The notes under the pieces are model-generated. The model was not told the origin of the DNA and searched no databases. It saw only the letters and a list, made by a program, of their open reading frames with translations. A DNA stretch of 61,730 nt, from positions 1 to 61,730 of IMG/VR virus record IMGVR_UViG_3300042465_001781; one strand, 5' to 3'. Positions 21,858-30,220 of the stretch are shown here, piece by piece. The DNA comes from a virus. Each line of letters opens with the position of its first letter. Position 1 is the first letter of the stretch. Both the position numbers and the translations under genes were made by a program.

Positions 21858-22100
21858 ATGAGTACGCCAGAAATCCTTACCGCTCGTGAACTTGCCACCC
21901 ATGCTGCTGATATCAAGCACATGCAGGAAGACATGGACAAGATGCTTGAGAGCATGAAATCCATGCAGGTCACGCTGACATCCATAAACTCCACCCTGTC
22001 TGAAGCCAAAGGTGGCTGGAAAGTGCTGATGTTGGTTGGCGGTGCAGCCGGTACGGTTGGCGCAGGTATTGTCCAGTTAGTTCATTGGTGGAGTAAATAA
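21858..22100 (+). CDS. Small membrane protein, holin-like (80 aa)
   Basis: A coiled-coil N-terminus (MQEDMDKMLESMKSMQVTLT) is followed by one hydrophobic span (VLMLVGGAAGTVGAGIVQLV) and a short WWSK tail. This resembles XhlA-like holin-associated proteins. It lies far from the endolysin, so a virion-membrane role is also possible. Confidence 0.55.
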   Translation: MSTPEILTARELATHAADIKHMQEDMDKMLESMKSMQVTLTSINSTLSEAKGGWKVLMLVGGAAGTVGAGIVQLVHWWSK

Positions 22101-22585
22101 TGCCAGCGACAAGTAAAAAACAAAAGGCGTTTATGGACGCCGCAGCCCACAACCCAGCATTTGCCAAGAAGGCGGGTGTGCCAGTAGCGGTTGCTAAAGA
22201 TTTTAGCAAGGAAAGCAAAGGCATCAAGTTTGGTGGCCCAAAGACCAGACCTGATCTTCAGAAGGTAAACGAGCCAAAAACTCGTCAAGGTAAGACTGAA
22301 CTTTTTTCAAAAGGTGGCGACATGAAAGAATCCAAAGCAATGATGAAGAAGGAAGTTAGCTTTATGAAAAAAGCTGGCGCTCCCAAATCCATGATTAAGC
22401 ACGAGAAAGCCGAAGCTGGCATGAAAAAAGGCGGTATGCCTCCTGCTCTGGCTAAACATGCAGCCAAACCCGCTTCTGTTGCCCACAAGGGTCTCAAGTC
22501 CGGTGGCGCAGTTAACGGCATTGCCACCAAGGGTAAAACCAAGGGTACGATGATTAAAATGGCTCGCGGCGGTAAGTCCTGCTAA
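22100..22585 (+). CDS. Lysine-rich structural protein, DUF3008-like N-terminus (161 aa)
   Basis: MPATSKKQKAFMDAAAHNPA is the opening of DUF3008-like phage proteins. The rest is extremely rich in Lys, Gly and Ala and ends NGIATKGKTKGTMIKMARGG, the shared C-terminal motif. The start overlaps the previous stop (TAATG). A DNA-interacting internal or connector protein is plausible, not shown. Confidence 0.65.
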   Translation: MPATSKKQKAFMDAAAHNPAFAKKAGVPVAVAKDFSKESKGIKFGGPKTRPDLQKVNEPKTRQGKTELFSKGGDMKESKAMMKKEVSFMKKAGAPKSMIKHEKAEAGMKKGGMPPALAKHAAKPASVAHKGLKSGGAVNGIATKGKTKGTMIKMARGGKSC

Positions 22586-22599
22586 TCTAAGGAGCCATC

Positions 22600-23364
22600 A
22601 TGGCAAGCAAAAAAACGGGCCGTTTGGCCGGACTCGCAGCACTGGCTGGCGCAGCTTATCTGGCTAACAAAAAAGGTATGTTTGGCGGTAAGGGCGAAGG
22701 TAAGGGCGATACAAGTACCGCAGCGGACCGCGAAGACGCTGAAATGGGCGCGGCAATGAGGGCTAATGCAGCCTCCAAAAGCAAATCTGATGATTTCAGC
22801 ATGGCTGGCGAAGGTGGCTTTGATGCTCCTGCGGACATGAGCCGTGTTGAGCGTACTGGCACGCCAGCGGCAGTAGCTACTCGCCCTGCAACACCTACCG
22901 CAACCCCACGGGCTGAACGATTCGCCCCTAGCGGCTCTCCTGTACTTAGCAGCGGTGCTGGCAGTGGTGGCCCAAGAACAATTGGGCTTGGCCGTTCTAG
23001 CGGTCGTGGTGGTGCTGAAGCCGGTGAAGAAGCCGCTTATAAATCAGCTAAACAAGCCCAAGCACTTAAAGACTTCAGTGCCAAACGTCCCGGCATCATG
23101 GCTCGTATGCGCGAGAAAGACAAAGCAATGATGGAAGACGGCGGCAAGTCGATGGTAGATCGCCAAGATGCCGGAGCCAAGAAAGCAGGTCTCAGCGTTG
23201 ACGATTACTACAAGAGCGGCAAAGCTCAAATTGACAAGCAGGATGAAACATTTAAGCGTGGTGGTGTTATCAAGAAGATGGCTTCTGGCGGCATGACCTC
23301 TTCAGCCTCTAAACGTGCAGATGGTATCGCCACTAAAGGCAAAACTCGTGGAAAGATTTGCTAA
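22600..23364 (+). CDS. Basic low-complexity structural protein (254 aa)
   Basis: A hydrophobic Ala-rich N-terminus (AGLAALAGAAYLANKKG) precedes a disordered Gly/Ala/Ser region and a C-terminus ending RADGIATKGKTRGKIC. The last part is nearly the same as the end of its neighbours. The N-terminal segment could insert into a membrane, as in ejection proteins. No family recognised. Confidence 0.65.
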   Translation: MASKKTGRLAGLAALAGAAYLANKKGMFGGKGEGKGDTSTAADREDAEMGAAMRANAASKSKSDDFSMAGEGGFDAPADMSRVERTGTPAAVATRPATPTATPRAERFAPSGSPVLSSGAGSGGPRTIGLGRSSGRGGAEAGEEAAYKSAKQAQALKDFSAKRPGIMARMREKDKAMMEDGGKSMVDRQDAGAKKAGLSVDDYYKSGKAQIDKQDETFKRGGVIKKMASGGMTSSASKRADGIATKGKTRGKIC

Positions 23365-23366
23365 TC

Positions 23367-23579
23367 ATGGCAACTAAAGAAGAACTCCTGCAAGCGGCTA
23401 AAGACGCTAAAGACCAGCCTAAGATCGACGCGGCGTATAGCGCTTCGCTGACTAGCACTGAAGAAAAACCAGCGGCAAAGCCAGCCCCCGCACCTAAGCC
23501 CAAGAAAATGGCTAAAGGCGGCGTAACTCGTGCTGATGGCTGCATCTCCAAGGGCCATACAAAAGGTCGGATGGTATGA
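23367..23579 (+). CDS. Small basic protein with shared C-terminal motif (70 aa)
   Basis: The start MATKEELLQAAKDAKDQPKI directly follows the upstream stop. A Pro/Ala/Lys linker (EKPAAKPAPAPKPKKMAKGG) leads to RADGCISKGHTKGRMV, a variant of the shared motif. Function unknown. Confidence 0.65.
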   Translation: MATKEELLQAAKDAKDQPKIDAAYSASLTSTEEKPAAKPAPAPKPKKMAKGGVTRADGCISKGHTKGRMV

Positions 23580-23854
23580 GGCCGAGCCGTGGCATGGGGG
23601 ACATCAACCCCAAGAAGATGCCCAAAGCCCGAGTCGTGAAGAAGCGGGACGGCGATTACCCAGTGGATATGTACGCCGAAGGCGGCAGTGTCAATGCGGC
23701 TGGCAATTACACGAAGCCAGAACTGCGTAAGCGTATCGTGAGCCAAGTCAAAGCCGCCGCGACTCATGGCACGGGGGCAGGCCAGTGGAGCGCGAGAAAA
23801 GCCCAGCTTGTGGCTAAGAAGTACAAAGCCGCAGGCGGTTCGTACAAGGACTAA
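23576..23854 (+). CDS. DUF5872-like protein (92 aa)
   Basis: The C-terminal half (KPELRKRIVSQVKAAATHGT, then GQWSARKAQLVAKKYKAAGG) matches the DUF5872 pattern found in phages and large viruses. MYAEGGSVNAAG in the middle recalls the AEGGE segments of the ejection proteins. The start overlaps the previous stop. Function unknown. Confidence 0.7.
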   Translation: MRPSRGMGDINPKKMPKARVVKKRDGDYPVDMYAEGGSVNAAGNYTKPELRKRIVSQVKAAATHGTGAGQWSARKAQLVAKKYKAAGGSYKD

Positions 23855-23855
23855 A

Positions 23856-24089
23856 GTGAAAGCACCGCAGAAATCCCTCAAGGACTGGGGCGACCAGAAG
23901 TGGCGCACCAAGTCTGGCAAACCGTCTTCCAAGACGGGGGAGCGGTATTTGCCTGAGAAAGCCATACAATCACTTAGCCCTGCCGAGTACGCTGCAACCA
24001 CAAAGGCCAAGCGTACAGGTAAAGCAGCAGGCAAGCAGTTTGTGGCGCAGCCCAAGCGTATTGCAAAGAAAACAGCAGGGTTTAGATAA
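23856..24089 (+). CDS. Basic conserved protein, GTG start (77 aa)
   Basis: GTG at 23856 follows the previous stop by one base and reads MKAPQKSLKDWGDQKWRTKS. The segment KPSSKTGERYLPEKAIQSLS and the tail AGKQFVAQPKRIAKKTAG are typical of a small conserved aquatic phage family. It is strongly basic. The stop overlaps the next ATG. Confidence 0.65.
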   Translation: MKAPQKSLKDWGDQKWRTKSGKPSSKTGERYLPEKAIQSLSPAEYAATTKAKRTGKAAGKQFVAQPKRIAKKTAGFR

Positions 24090-24778
24090 TGGCAACCTCC
24101 GGCACCACAGCATTTAACCTAGACCTCGTTGAGTTGGTCGAGGAGGCGTTTGAGCGTTGCGGTGGTGAACTGCGCACGGGTTACGACCTCAAAACAGCGC
24201 GGCGTTCTTTGAACCTGCTGTTCGCCGACTGGGCTAATCGCGGCATCAACATGTGGACGTTTGAGCAAGGCTCAATTACGTTGGTTCCGGGCACGGCGAC
24301 ATACAACCTGCCCACAGACACCGTTGACCTCTTGGAGCACGTTATTCGTACGGGTGCAGGCAATGCAGCCACACAGGCCGATCTTACGATTACACGCATT
24401 AGCGTCTCCACATACGCTACGCTGCCTAACAAGCTCCAGCAAGCTCGCCCTATCCAAGTATGGATTGAGCGCTTGGACACCCCGCGCATCACTGTGTGGC
24501 CTGTCCCTGATGCCAGCCAGACCTACACCTTTGTGTACTGGCGCTTGAAGAGAATTGATGATGCTGGTAGCGGTGTGAACACAATGGATATCCCGTTTCG
24601 GTTCCTGCCCTGTATGGTGGCTGGCTTGGCCTACTACTTGGCTATGAAAGTGCCGGGTGGCACTGAGCGTCTGATGGTGCTCAAACAGCAGTATGACGAA
24701 GCTTGGGCTCTCGCTGCGGAAGAAGATCGTGAAAAAGCTGCGGTGCGCTTTGTGCCGCGCCAGATGTTTATAAATTGA
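24089..24778 (+). CDS. Head-to-tail connector protein, P22 gp4-like (229 aa)
   Basis: DLVEEAFERCGGELRTGYDL-like and TARRSLNLLFADWANRGINM at the N-terminus, then GTATYNLPTDTVDLLEHVI, match the head-completion/adaptor proteins of P22-like and aquatic podoviruses. It probably binds below the portal and closes the packaged head. Length fits this group. Confidence 0.6.
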   Translation: MATSGTTAFNLDLVELVEEAFERCGGELRTGYDLKTARRSLNLLFADWANRGINMWTFEQGSITLVPGTATYNLPTDTVDLLEHVIRTGAGNAATQADLTITRISVSTYATLPNKLQQARPIQVWIERLDTPRITVWPVPDASQTYTFVYWRLKRIDDAGSGVNTMDIPFRFLPCMVAGLAYYLAMKVPGGTERLMVLKQQYDEAWALAAEEDREKAAVRFVPRQMFIN

Positions 24779-24779
24779 C

Positions 24780-25172
24780 ATGGGCAATAGGTTTGCCAGT
24801 GGTAAGAATGCAATTAGCGAATGTGACCGCTGTGGGCAACGCTATAAGCTAAAACTGCTGAAAAAAGAAGTTGTCAAGACTAAGACGTACAATTTGCTTG
24901 TGTGTCCAGAGTGCTGGGACCCAGATCAACCACAATTGCAATTGGGTATGTACCCAGTTAGCGACCCACAAGGCTTGCGTGATCCCCGCCCAGACCGTAG
25001 CTACGTAGCTTCTGGACTCTTGGCAGACGGCAATCAAGGTGAGGGTAGCCGGAATATCCAGTGGGGCTGGAACCCAGTAGGTGGGTCTAGGTTTTTCGAT
25101 GATGCACTAACGCCGAATCTCTTGGCTTTAGCGGCACAAGTTGGTACAGTAACGATACAGATTGGAGCTTAA
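24780..25172 (+). CDS. Zinc-ribbon structural protein (130 aa)
   Basis: CDRCGQRYKLKLLKKEVVKT followed by LLVCPECWDPDQPQ gives two CxxC pairs about 26 residues apart, a clear zinc ribbon. LGMYPVSDPQGLRDPRPD is conserved in related phages in my memory. Its position between two connector genes suggests a role at the neck. Function otherwise unknown. Confidence 0.75.
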   Translation: MGNRFASGKNAISECDRCGQRYKLKLLKKEVVKTKTYNLLVCPECWDPDQPQLQLGMYPVSDPQGLRDPRPDRSYVASGLLADGNQGEGSRNIQWGWNPVGGSRFFDDALTPNLLALAAQVGTVTIQIGA

Positions 25173-25173
25173 A

Positions 25174-25362
25174 ATGGCGTTCACAAAATCCGCAGATGGC
25201 ATAGCCTCCAAAGGCAAGACCAAGGGTAAAAACCTTGGCGATAGTGGCCCGACAGTTTCTATCCAAAAAGGTGGCAAGGGCGGCGCTGGCGGCAAGACTG
25301 ATGCCGACATGCTTAAACTTGGCCGTGGTCTGGCTAAAGTTGCAAACCAAAAGCGAGGCTAA
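25174..25362 (+). CDS. Small Gly/Lys-rich protein with shared motif (62 aa)
   Basis: The start MAFTKSADGIASKGKTKGKN has GGAG eight bases upstream. Here the shared motif (ADGIASKGKTKGK) is N-terminal, not C-terminal. The rest is Gly/Lys-rich (IQKGGKGGAGGKTDAD). Function unknown. Confidence 0.6.
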   Translation: MAFTKSADGIASKGKTKGKNLGDSGPTVSIQKGGKGGAGGKTDADMLKLGRGLAKVANQKRG

Positions 25363-25364
25363 TC

Positions 25365-25637
25365 ATGGCTAAATTCAGCATGAAAAAAGACGGCAAAGAA
25401 GTTGGCCCAGCTAGCGTATACGCCAAGCCCCACACTATGGACGGCAAGGCTGGTACGGGTGCCAAAGTTATGCAAGACCCGAACAAACTTGCTGCCGACA
25501 AAATGACAAAGCAAACAGCTACACCCCGTGTAAGTATGGGTGACCCCGCTGCCGATAATGTCAAAACCTCGGGCATTAAAATCCGTGGCACTGGCTGCGC
25601 TACCAAGGGCTTGATGGCTCGCGGGCCGATGGCATAA
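25365..25637 (+). CDS. Small basic structural protein (90 aa)
   Basis: It begins MAKFSMKKDGKEVGPASVYA and ends IRGTGCATKGLMARGPMA, a diverged form of the shared motif. I know the KEVG-x-A-x-VYA...RGPMA pattern from small aquatic phage proteins. Role unknown. Confidence 0.65.
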   Translation: MAKFSMKKDGKEVGPASVYAKPHTMDGKAGTGAKVMQDPNKLAADKMTKQTATPRVSMGDPAADNVKTSGIKIRGTGCATKGLMARGPMA

Positions 25638-25640
25638 AGT

Positions 25641-26333
25641 ATGAACTATACGCAGCTTGTCGCGGCCATTGAGTCGTACACGGAGAATCAGTTCCCAGCC
25701 ACAACTCTGGCGGACGGCTCCACCGTGTCCAGCACACAACAGATTAACCGTCTGATTGAGCAGGCCGAGCAGCGTATATACAACTCAGTGCAGTTCCCGT
25801 CGATTCGCAAGAACGTGACTGGCAGCATCACAGCCAACAACAAGTACTTGGCTTGTCCGAGTGACTTTCTGGCGGTGTACTCCATTGCGGTCATTGATGC
25901 ACTCGGGGTGTACGAGTTCTTGCTGAACAAGGATGTGAACTTCATCCGCCAAGCATATCCACAGCCAACAGACACGGCGCAGCCCAAGTACTACGCTTTG
26001 TTTGGACCACAGACCAATGACCCAAATGAGTTGACGTTCATCCTTGGCCCAACTCCAAACCTGACGTACGGCGTCGAACTGCACTATTACTACTACCCTG
26101 AGTCGATTACCGTAGCTGCCTCGGGTCAAACGTGGTTGGGTGATAACTTTGACTCCGTGCTGCTGTATGGCAGCTTGGTTGAGGCGTACACGTACATGAA
26201 AGGCGAAACCGATCTGGTCACCCTTTACAACACCAAGTACAACGAAGCTCTCGCACTTGCAAAACGTCTGGGTGATGGTATGGAGCGTCAAGACGCCTAC
26301 CGCAGTGGACAAGTTAGGATCGCAGTAACATGA
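25641..26333 (+). CDS. Tail tubular / adaptor protein, SU10 adaptor-like (230 aa)
   Basis: It begins MNYTQLVAAIESYTENQFPA, followed by INRLIEQAEQRIYNSVQFPS and LACPSDFLAVYSIAV, which match the gp11-like/SU10 adaptor proteins that link portal to nozzle. GVELHYYYYPESI is typical. It should form a ring in the short tail. The start is preceded by the upstream stop by three bases. Confidence 0.7.
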   Translation: MNYTQLVAAIESYTENQFPATTLADGSTVSSTQQINRLIEQAEQRIYNSVQFPSIRKNVTGSITANNKYLACPSDFLAVYSIAVIDALGVYEFLLNKDVNFIRQAYPQPTDTAQPKYYALFGPQTNDPNELTFILGPTPNLTYGVELHYYYYPESITVAASGQTWLGDNFDSVLLYGSLVEAYTYMKGETDLVTLYNTKYNEALALAKRLGDGMERQDAYRSGQVRIAVT

Positions 26334-26776
26334 CCATCGCACAAACCGCAACGACGAGCTTCAAAGTTGAACTGCTTCAGGCAATTCACAGCTTTGGCCC
26401 TACGTCACCCGACACGTTCAAAATTGCGCTGTACACAGCGGCCTCAAGTGTTGGCCCAACAACGACTGTGTACACAACGACGGCTGAAGTCGTGGGTGCT
26501 GGCTATACGGCTGGCGGCAATACGCTGGTCATCTCCACAAGCCCAACGTCTGGTAACAACAACCTGAGTGTGCCCACGGCGTTCATCAGCTTTGCCAACT
26601 CATCTTGGCCCGGTTCGACATTTACAGCCCGTGGCGCACTGATCTACAACAGCACTGAGGGCAACAAGTCCGTAGCGGTGCTGGATTTCGGTGCAGACAA
26701 GACAGTCAGCAATGACACCTTCCAAGTTATTTTCCCCACTGCCGATGCCACCAGTGCAATCGTGCGAATCAGCTAA
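26330..26776 (+). CDS. Structural protein, tail or fibre associated (148 aa)
   Basis: It is rich in Thr, Ser and Ala with beta-strand segments (TFKIALYTAASSVGPTTTVY, ARGALIYNSTEGNKSVAVLD). The segment FKVELLQAIHSFGPTSPDTF followed by strands is a recurrent phage tail protein pattern. It overlaps the adaptor gene by four bases (ATGA). Confidence 0.65.
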   Translation: MTIAQTATTSFKVELLQAIHSFGPTSPDTFKIALYTAASSVGPTTTVYTTTAEVVGAGYTAGGNTLVISTSPTSGNNNLSVPTAFISFANSSWPGSTFTARGALIYNSTEGNKSVAVLDFGADKTVSNDTFQVIFPTADATSAIVRIS

Positions 26777-26788
26777 ACAGGAGCTACC

Positions 26789-27361
26789 ATGCCAATCGAA
26801 AACAGCCAAACCCAAGACGCCGTGCAAGCAGGCATGGTCGCTAACAAAACGGCCACGGAGCAAATGGGCGCTGGCGGCGTGTATTCCGTCGAGTGCGTAG
26901 GCGCTGACGGTCAGGTCAAGTGGACCGACACGTTCCACAATCTCGTGATGAACGAGGGCGTGCAGGACATGAACACCAAGTACTTCAAGGGCGCTACGTA
27001 CACTGCGGCGTTCTTTTTGGGTCTTGTCACTGGCCCCGGTTCCGGCACTACGTACGCTGCTGGTAACACCCTAGCAGTTCATGCGGGTTGGGTTGAAAAC
27101 ACTGACTACACTGGTGCTCGCAAGGCCGTTACGTTTGGCACGGCAACTACGGCCAACCCTTCGGTAATTACCAACTCTGCTTCGCCCTCATCGTTTGCTA
27201 TGAACGCCACGGCTACGATTGCTGGTGCCTTCCTGTGTACCGTGGATAGCGGTACATCTGGTATTCTGTTTTCCGCTGGAGACTTCACTGGCGGCGACAA
27301 GTTCGTAGACAGCGGCGACACACTGAACGTCACATACACATTCTCCCTGACTGCTACCTAA
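26789..27361 (+). CDS. Structural protein, tail associated (190 aa)
   Basis: MPIENSQTQDAVQAGMVANK leads into VYSVECVGADGQVKWTDTFH and LVMNEGVQDMNTKYFKG, motifs of conserved phage tail-region proteins. The C-terminal half is beta-rich (GDKFVDSGDTLNVTYTFSLT). Its place among fibre genes suggests an exterior tail component. Confidence 0.65.
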   Translation: MPIENSQTQDAVQAGMVANKTATEQMGAGGVYSVECVGADGQVKWTDTFHNLVMNEGVQDMNTKYFKGATYTAAFFLGLVTGPGSGTTYAAGNTLAVHAGWVENTDYTGARKAVTFGTATTANPSVITNSASPSSFAMNATATIAGAFLCTVDSGTSGILFSAGDFTGGDKFVDSGDTLNVTYTFSLTAT

Positions 27362-27372
27362 AAGGCGGCTAG

Positions 27373-28065
27373 GTGTTTGGCTACGCTACATTCGCTAACT
27401 CCCCGTTTGCTGCACTTGGCGCAACGGGGGTTGTGTATAACGTGGCGGTTGATGAGGCAGGCGCTGTTATAGCAAGCTCGGAGTCGGCCAACGCGGTGTT
27501 TTTAGCTTCTCAAGCGGAAGCGGCCTCAACGTCCGGCGTGTTCAACACGCTGAACAACATCTTCAACAATGTGATCTCCGAGGCAGGGTCGGGTTCCTCG
27601 ACGCAGACGGCGCAAGCAGCTTTGGTTACCTTTCTTGCAGAAGTCGCTTCGGCCCAAGCCGCCCAAACAGTCATTGCAACGATGTTGGCAAGCCAAGCAG
27701 AGGGCGTTACGGCACTTGCTACGCCCACGGCAAATTCGGTGCTCCTTGCAGCAATCTTGGAAGCCGCATCGGGAGCGGATGCAAACACGGGTAGCAAGCT
27801 GGTCGTTGCCAGTATTTCTGAAGCGGCGTCTGGCGCGGGCGTGTTTGCTGCAAGCGCGGTGTTTTCCGGAACAGTAGCGGAAGTGGCGTCTGCTGTTGCA
27901 GCCTTTACGGTAGTGCGACAAGCAAATGTGTACCCAACGGGCGTTCAGCTTTATGTCTACATTGGTGGCGTTCTTGTGTGGGCAACCATTGATGACAGTC
28001 AGACGCCAAACTGGCAAAATATAGACGACACGCAGACACCCGGCTGGACCATCCTGCCATCGTAA
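27373..28065 (+). CDS. Alanine-rich repeat protein, tail fibre-like, GTG start (230 aa)
   Basis: A GTG with AAAGG upstream starts MFGYATFANSPFAALGATGV. Residues about 25-190 consist of eight imperfect repeats of about 21-22 residues around SEAASG, QAEAAS or AEVASA. The C-terminus has IDDSQTPNWQNIDDTQTPGW, a short tandem repeat. This looks like a repetitive trimeric shaft; variation in repeat number between relatives is likely. Confidence 0.6.
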   Translation: MFGYATFANSPFAALGATGVVYNVAVDEAGAVIASSESANAVFLASQAEAASTSGVFNTLNNIFNNVISEAGSGSSTQTAQAALVTFLAEVASAQAAQTVIATMLASQAEGVTALATPTANSVLLAAILEAASGADANTGSKLVVASISEAASGAGVFAASAVFSGTVAEVASAVAAFTVVRQANVYPTGVQLYVYIGGVLVWATIDDSQTPNWQNIDDTQTPGWTILPS

Positions 28066-28074
28066 GGAATAAAA

Positions 28075-30219
28075 ATGGCAATCGTTGTAAAAGACCGAGT
28101 AAAAGTCGTATCCACCACCACTGGCACAAGTGACTTTACGCTTGGTAGCGCGTCTCTCGGGTTCCAGTCCTTCGCAGTCATTGGCGACGGTAACGAGACG
28201 TATTACGCGGCTGTTGACCCAATTACGGGCGACTTTGAAGTAGGCATCGGCACGTACACCACCGCAGGCCCGACGCTCACACGCACCACAATTCTTGAGT
28301 CCAGCGCAGCAGGCGCAAAGGTCTCGTTTGGCTCCGGCTCCAAGGACGTGTTTGTAACGTACCCAGCAGAGCGTTCGGTGTACTTGGACACTGCGGGTGC
28401 GTACCCCGTTCAGAGTACGTTTAATGCGCTAACCGCCGCATCCATTGGGCTGACAACAGGCACAATTTCTACTCAACCCGGCGCTGGAACAGACATCGCC
28501 AACAAAACCTACGTGGATACCGTTGCAGCGCAGAGCCTGACATACCACGCTCCCGTGTTTGTAGAGTCACCGAGTACTGTGGGTAACCTGAATGCCACGT
28601 ACAACCAGCCCGGCGGCGCTACTGTGGGTGTCGGTGCAACTCTGACCAATAACGGGACAAAAGCTGCGTTGGTAATCGACAACGTGCTGATGACAACCAC
28701 CAAGCGGGTACTGATCTACAACCAGACCAATGCGTTTGAGAATGGCGTTTACACGGTCACCACGGTGGGTACACCTGACCCCGGCGGCACTAACTGGGTG
28801 CTGACTCGCGCAACGGATGCAGATACCTACGCCCCGGCTGACCCTGATGCGCTTGGTCAAGGTGATGCGTTTTTTGTCACCGCTGGTGACACGGGGGCGG
28901 GTGAGCTTTACGCTTGCAATACAGTTGGAACCATTACCTTTGGCACAACGGCGATTACGTTTGTGCAGATCAGCGCTTCGATCCCATACCTTGCTGGCAC
29001 GGGCCTGAACCTAAACCCAGCCACGACGTTCAACATCTCCAATGTGGGTACAGCGGGCACTTACGGATCATCATCTAACGTCCCTGTCTTTGTCACCAAC
29101 GCGCAGGGTCAGGTAACCAGCGTCACGAACACAGGCATCGCCATCACATCGTCAGCAGTCTCCGGTCTGGCTGCATCGGCTACAACGGACACGACCAACG
29201 CATCGAATATTTCCAACGGGACCCTTCCAGTCGCTAGGCTTTCCGGCTCCTACACAGGCATTACCGGGGTTGGCGCATTGGCAGCAGGATCGTTGGCTTC
29301 TGGCTTTACCGCAGTCTCAGCCCCACTGGGCGGCACGGGTTTTTCGTCTTACGCTGTTGGCGACCTGATTTACGCAGACACCACGACTTCTTTTGCCAAG
29401 CTGGCCGACGTAGCTGTCGGTAACGCCCTAATCTCTGGTGGTGTTGGTTCGGCCCCAAGCTACGGCAAGATTGGTCTGGCGACTCATGTTAGCGGCACCC
29501 TGCCCGTAGCTAACGGCGGTACAGGGGTTACGTCTTCAACCGGCTCAGGTTCTAACGTACTGTCCGACAGCCCAACTTTAGTGACTCCTGCGCTGGGCAC
29601 GCCGTCAGCTTTGGTCGGCACAAACATCACGGGTACAGCCACAGCCTTCACGGCCAGCAACGTCACCACAAATGCCAACTTGACCGGCGATGTCACTTCG
29701 GTTGGGAACGCCACGACACTGGCAACCGTCAACTCAAACGTCGGCTCATTTACAAGTGCAAGCATAACCGTCAATGCCAAAGGCTTGATTACCGCCGCCT
29801 CTAGCGGCGCAGGCGCGTCCCCCGGCGGTTCAACAACACAGGTTCAGTACAACAACGCAGGTGTTTTTGCAGGCTCTGCCAACTTGACGTTCAACGGCAC
29901 TAACCTGACTTGCGGCGGTACTGTAACGGCCAACTCGGATGAGCGCCTCAAAACCAACTGGCGCGACCTGCCGGAAGATTTTGTAGCCCAACTGGCGGGA
30001 GTCAAACACGGTGTTTATGACCGTACCGACATCGAAGCAACTCAAGTTGGCGTTTCGGCACAGTCGCTGCAAACCTTGTTGGAGCAGGCTGTTTTGACCG
30101 ACGCGGATGGCACTCTGTCTGTAGCCTATGGCAATGCAGCGCTTGTTGCCTGCATTCAGCTAGCCCAGAAAGTTGTCGCGCTAGAGCAAACCGTGGCAAA
30201 ATTGACCAAAGGCACATAA
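28075..30219 (+). CDS. Tail fibre/spike with C-terminal S74 intramolecular chaperone (714 aa)
   Basis: The body is a repetitive beta-rich shaft with GGTGV and TPALGTPSALVGTNITGTAT modules typical of phage fibres. Residues from about 620 (NSDERLKTNWRDL) form a peptidase S74 chaperone domain, with the Ser-Asp and downstream Lys expected for self-cleavage. The chaperone helps trimerisation and then cuts itself off. The fibre probably contacts the host surface. Confidence 0.85.
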   Translation: MAIVVKDRVKVVSTTTGTSDFTLGSASLGFQSFAVIGDGNETYYAAVDPITGDFEVGIGTYTTAGPTLTRTTILESSAAGAKVSFGSGSKDVFVTYPAERSVYLDTAGAYPVQSTFNALTAASIGLTTGTISTQPGAGTDIANKTYVDTVAAQSLTYHAPVFVESPSTVGNLNATYNQPGGATVGVGATLTNNGTKAALVIDNVLMTTTKRVLIYNQTNAFENGVYTVTTVGTPDPGGTNWVLTRATDADTYAPADPDALGQGDAFFVTAGDTGAGELYACNTVGTITFGTTAITFVQISASIPYLAGTGLNLNPATTFNISNVGTAGTYGSSSNVPVFVTNAQGQVTSVTNTGIAITSSAVSGLAASATTDTTNASNISNGTLPVARLSGSYTGITGVGALAAGSLASGFTAVSAPLGGTGFSSYAVGDLIYADTTTSFAKLADVAVGNALISGGVGSAPSYGKIGLATHVSGTLPVANGGTGVTSSTGSGSNVLSDSPTLVTPALGTPSALVGTNITGTATAFTASNVTTNANLTGDVTSVGNATTLATVNSNVGSFTSASITVNAKGLITAASSGAGASPGGSTTQVQYNNAGVFAGSANLTFNGTNLTCGGTVTANSDERLKTNWRDLPEDFVAQLAGVKHGVYDRTDIEATQVGVSAQSLQTLLEQAVLTDADGTLSVAYGNAALVACIQLAQKVVALEQTVAKLTKGT

Positions 30220-30220
30220 C

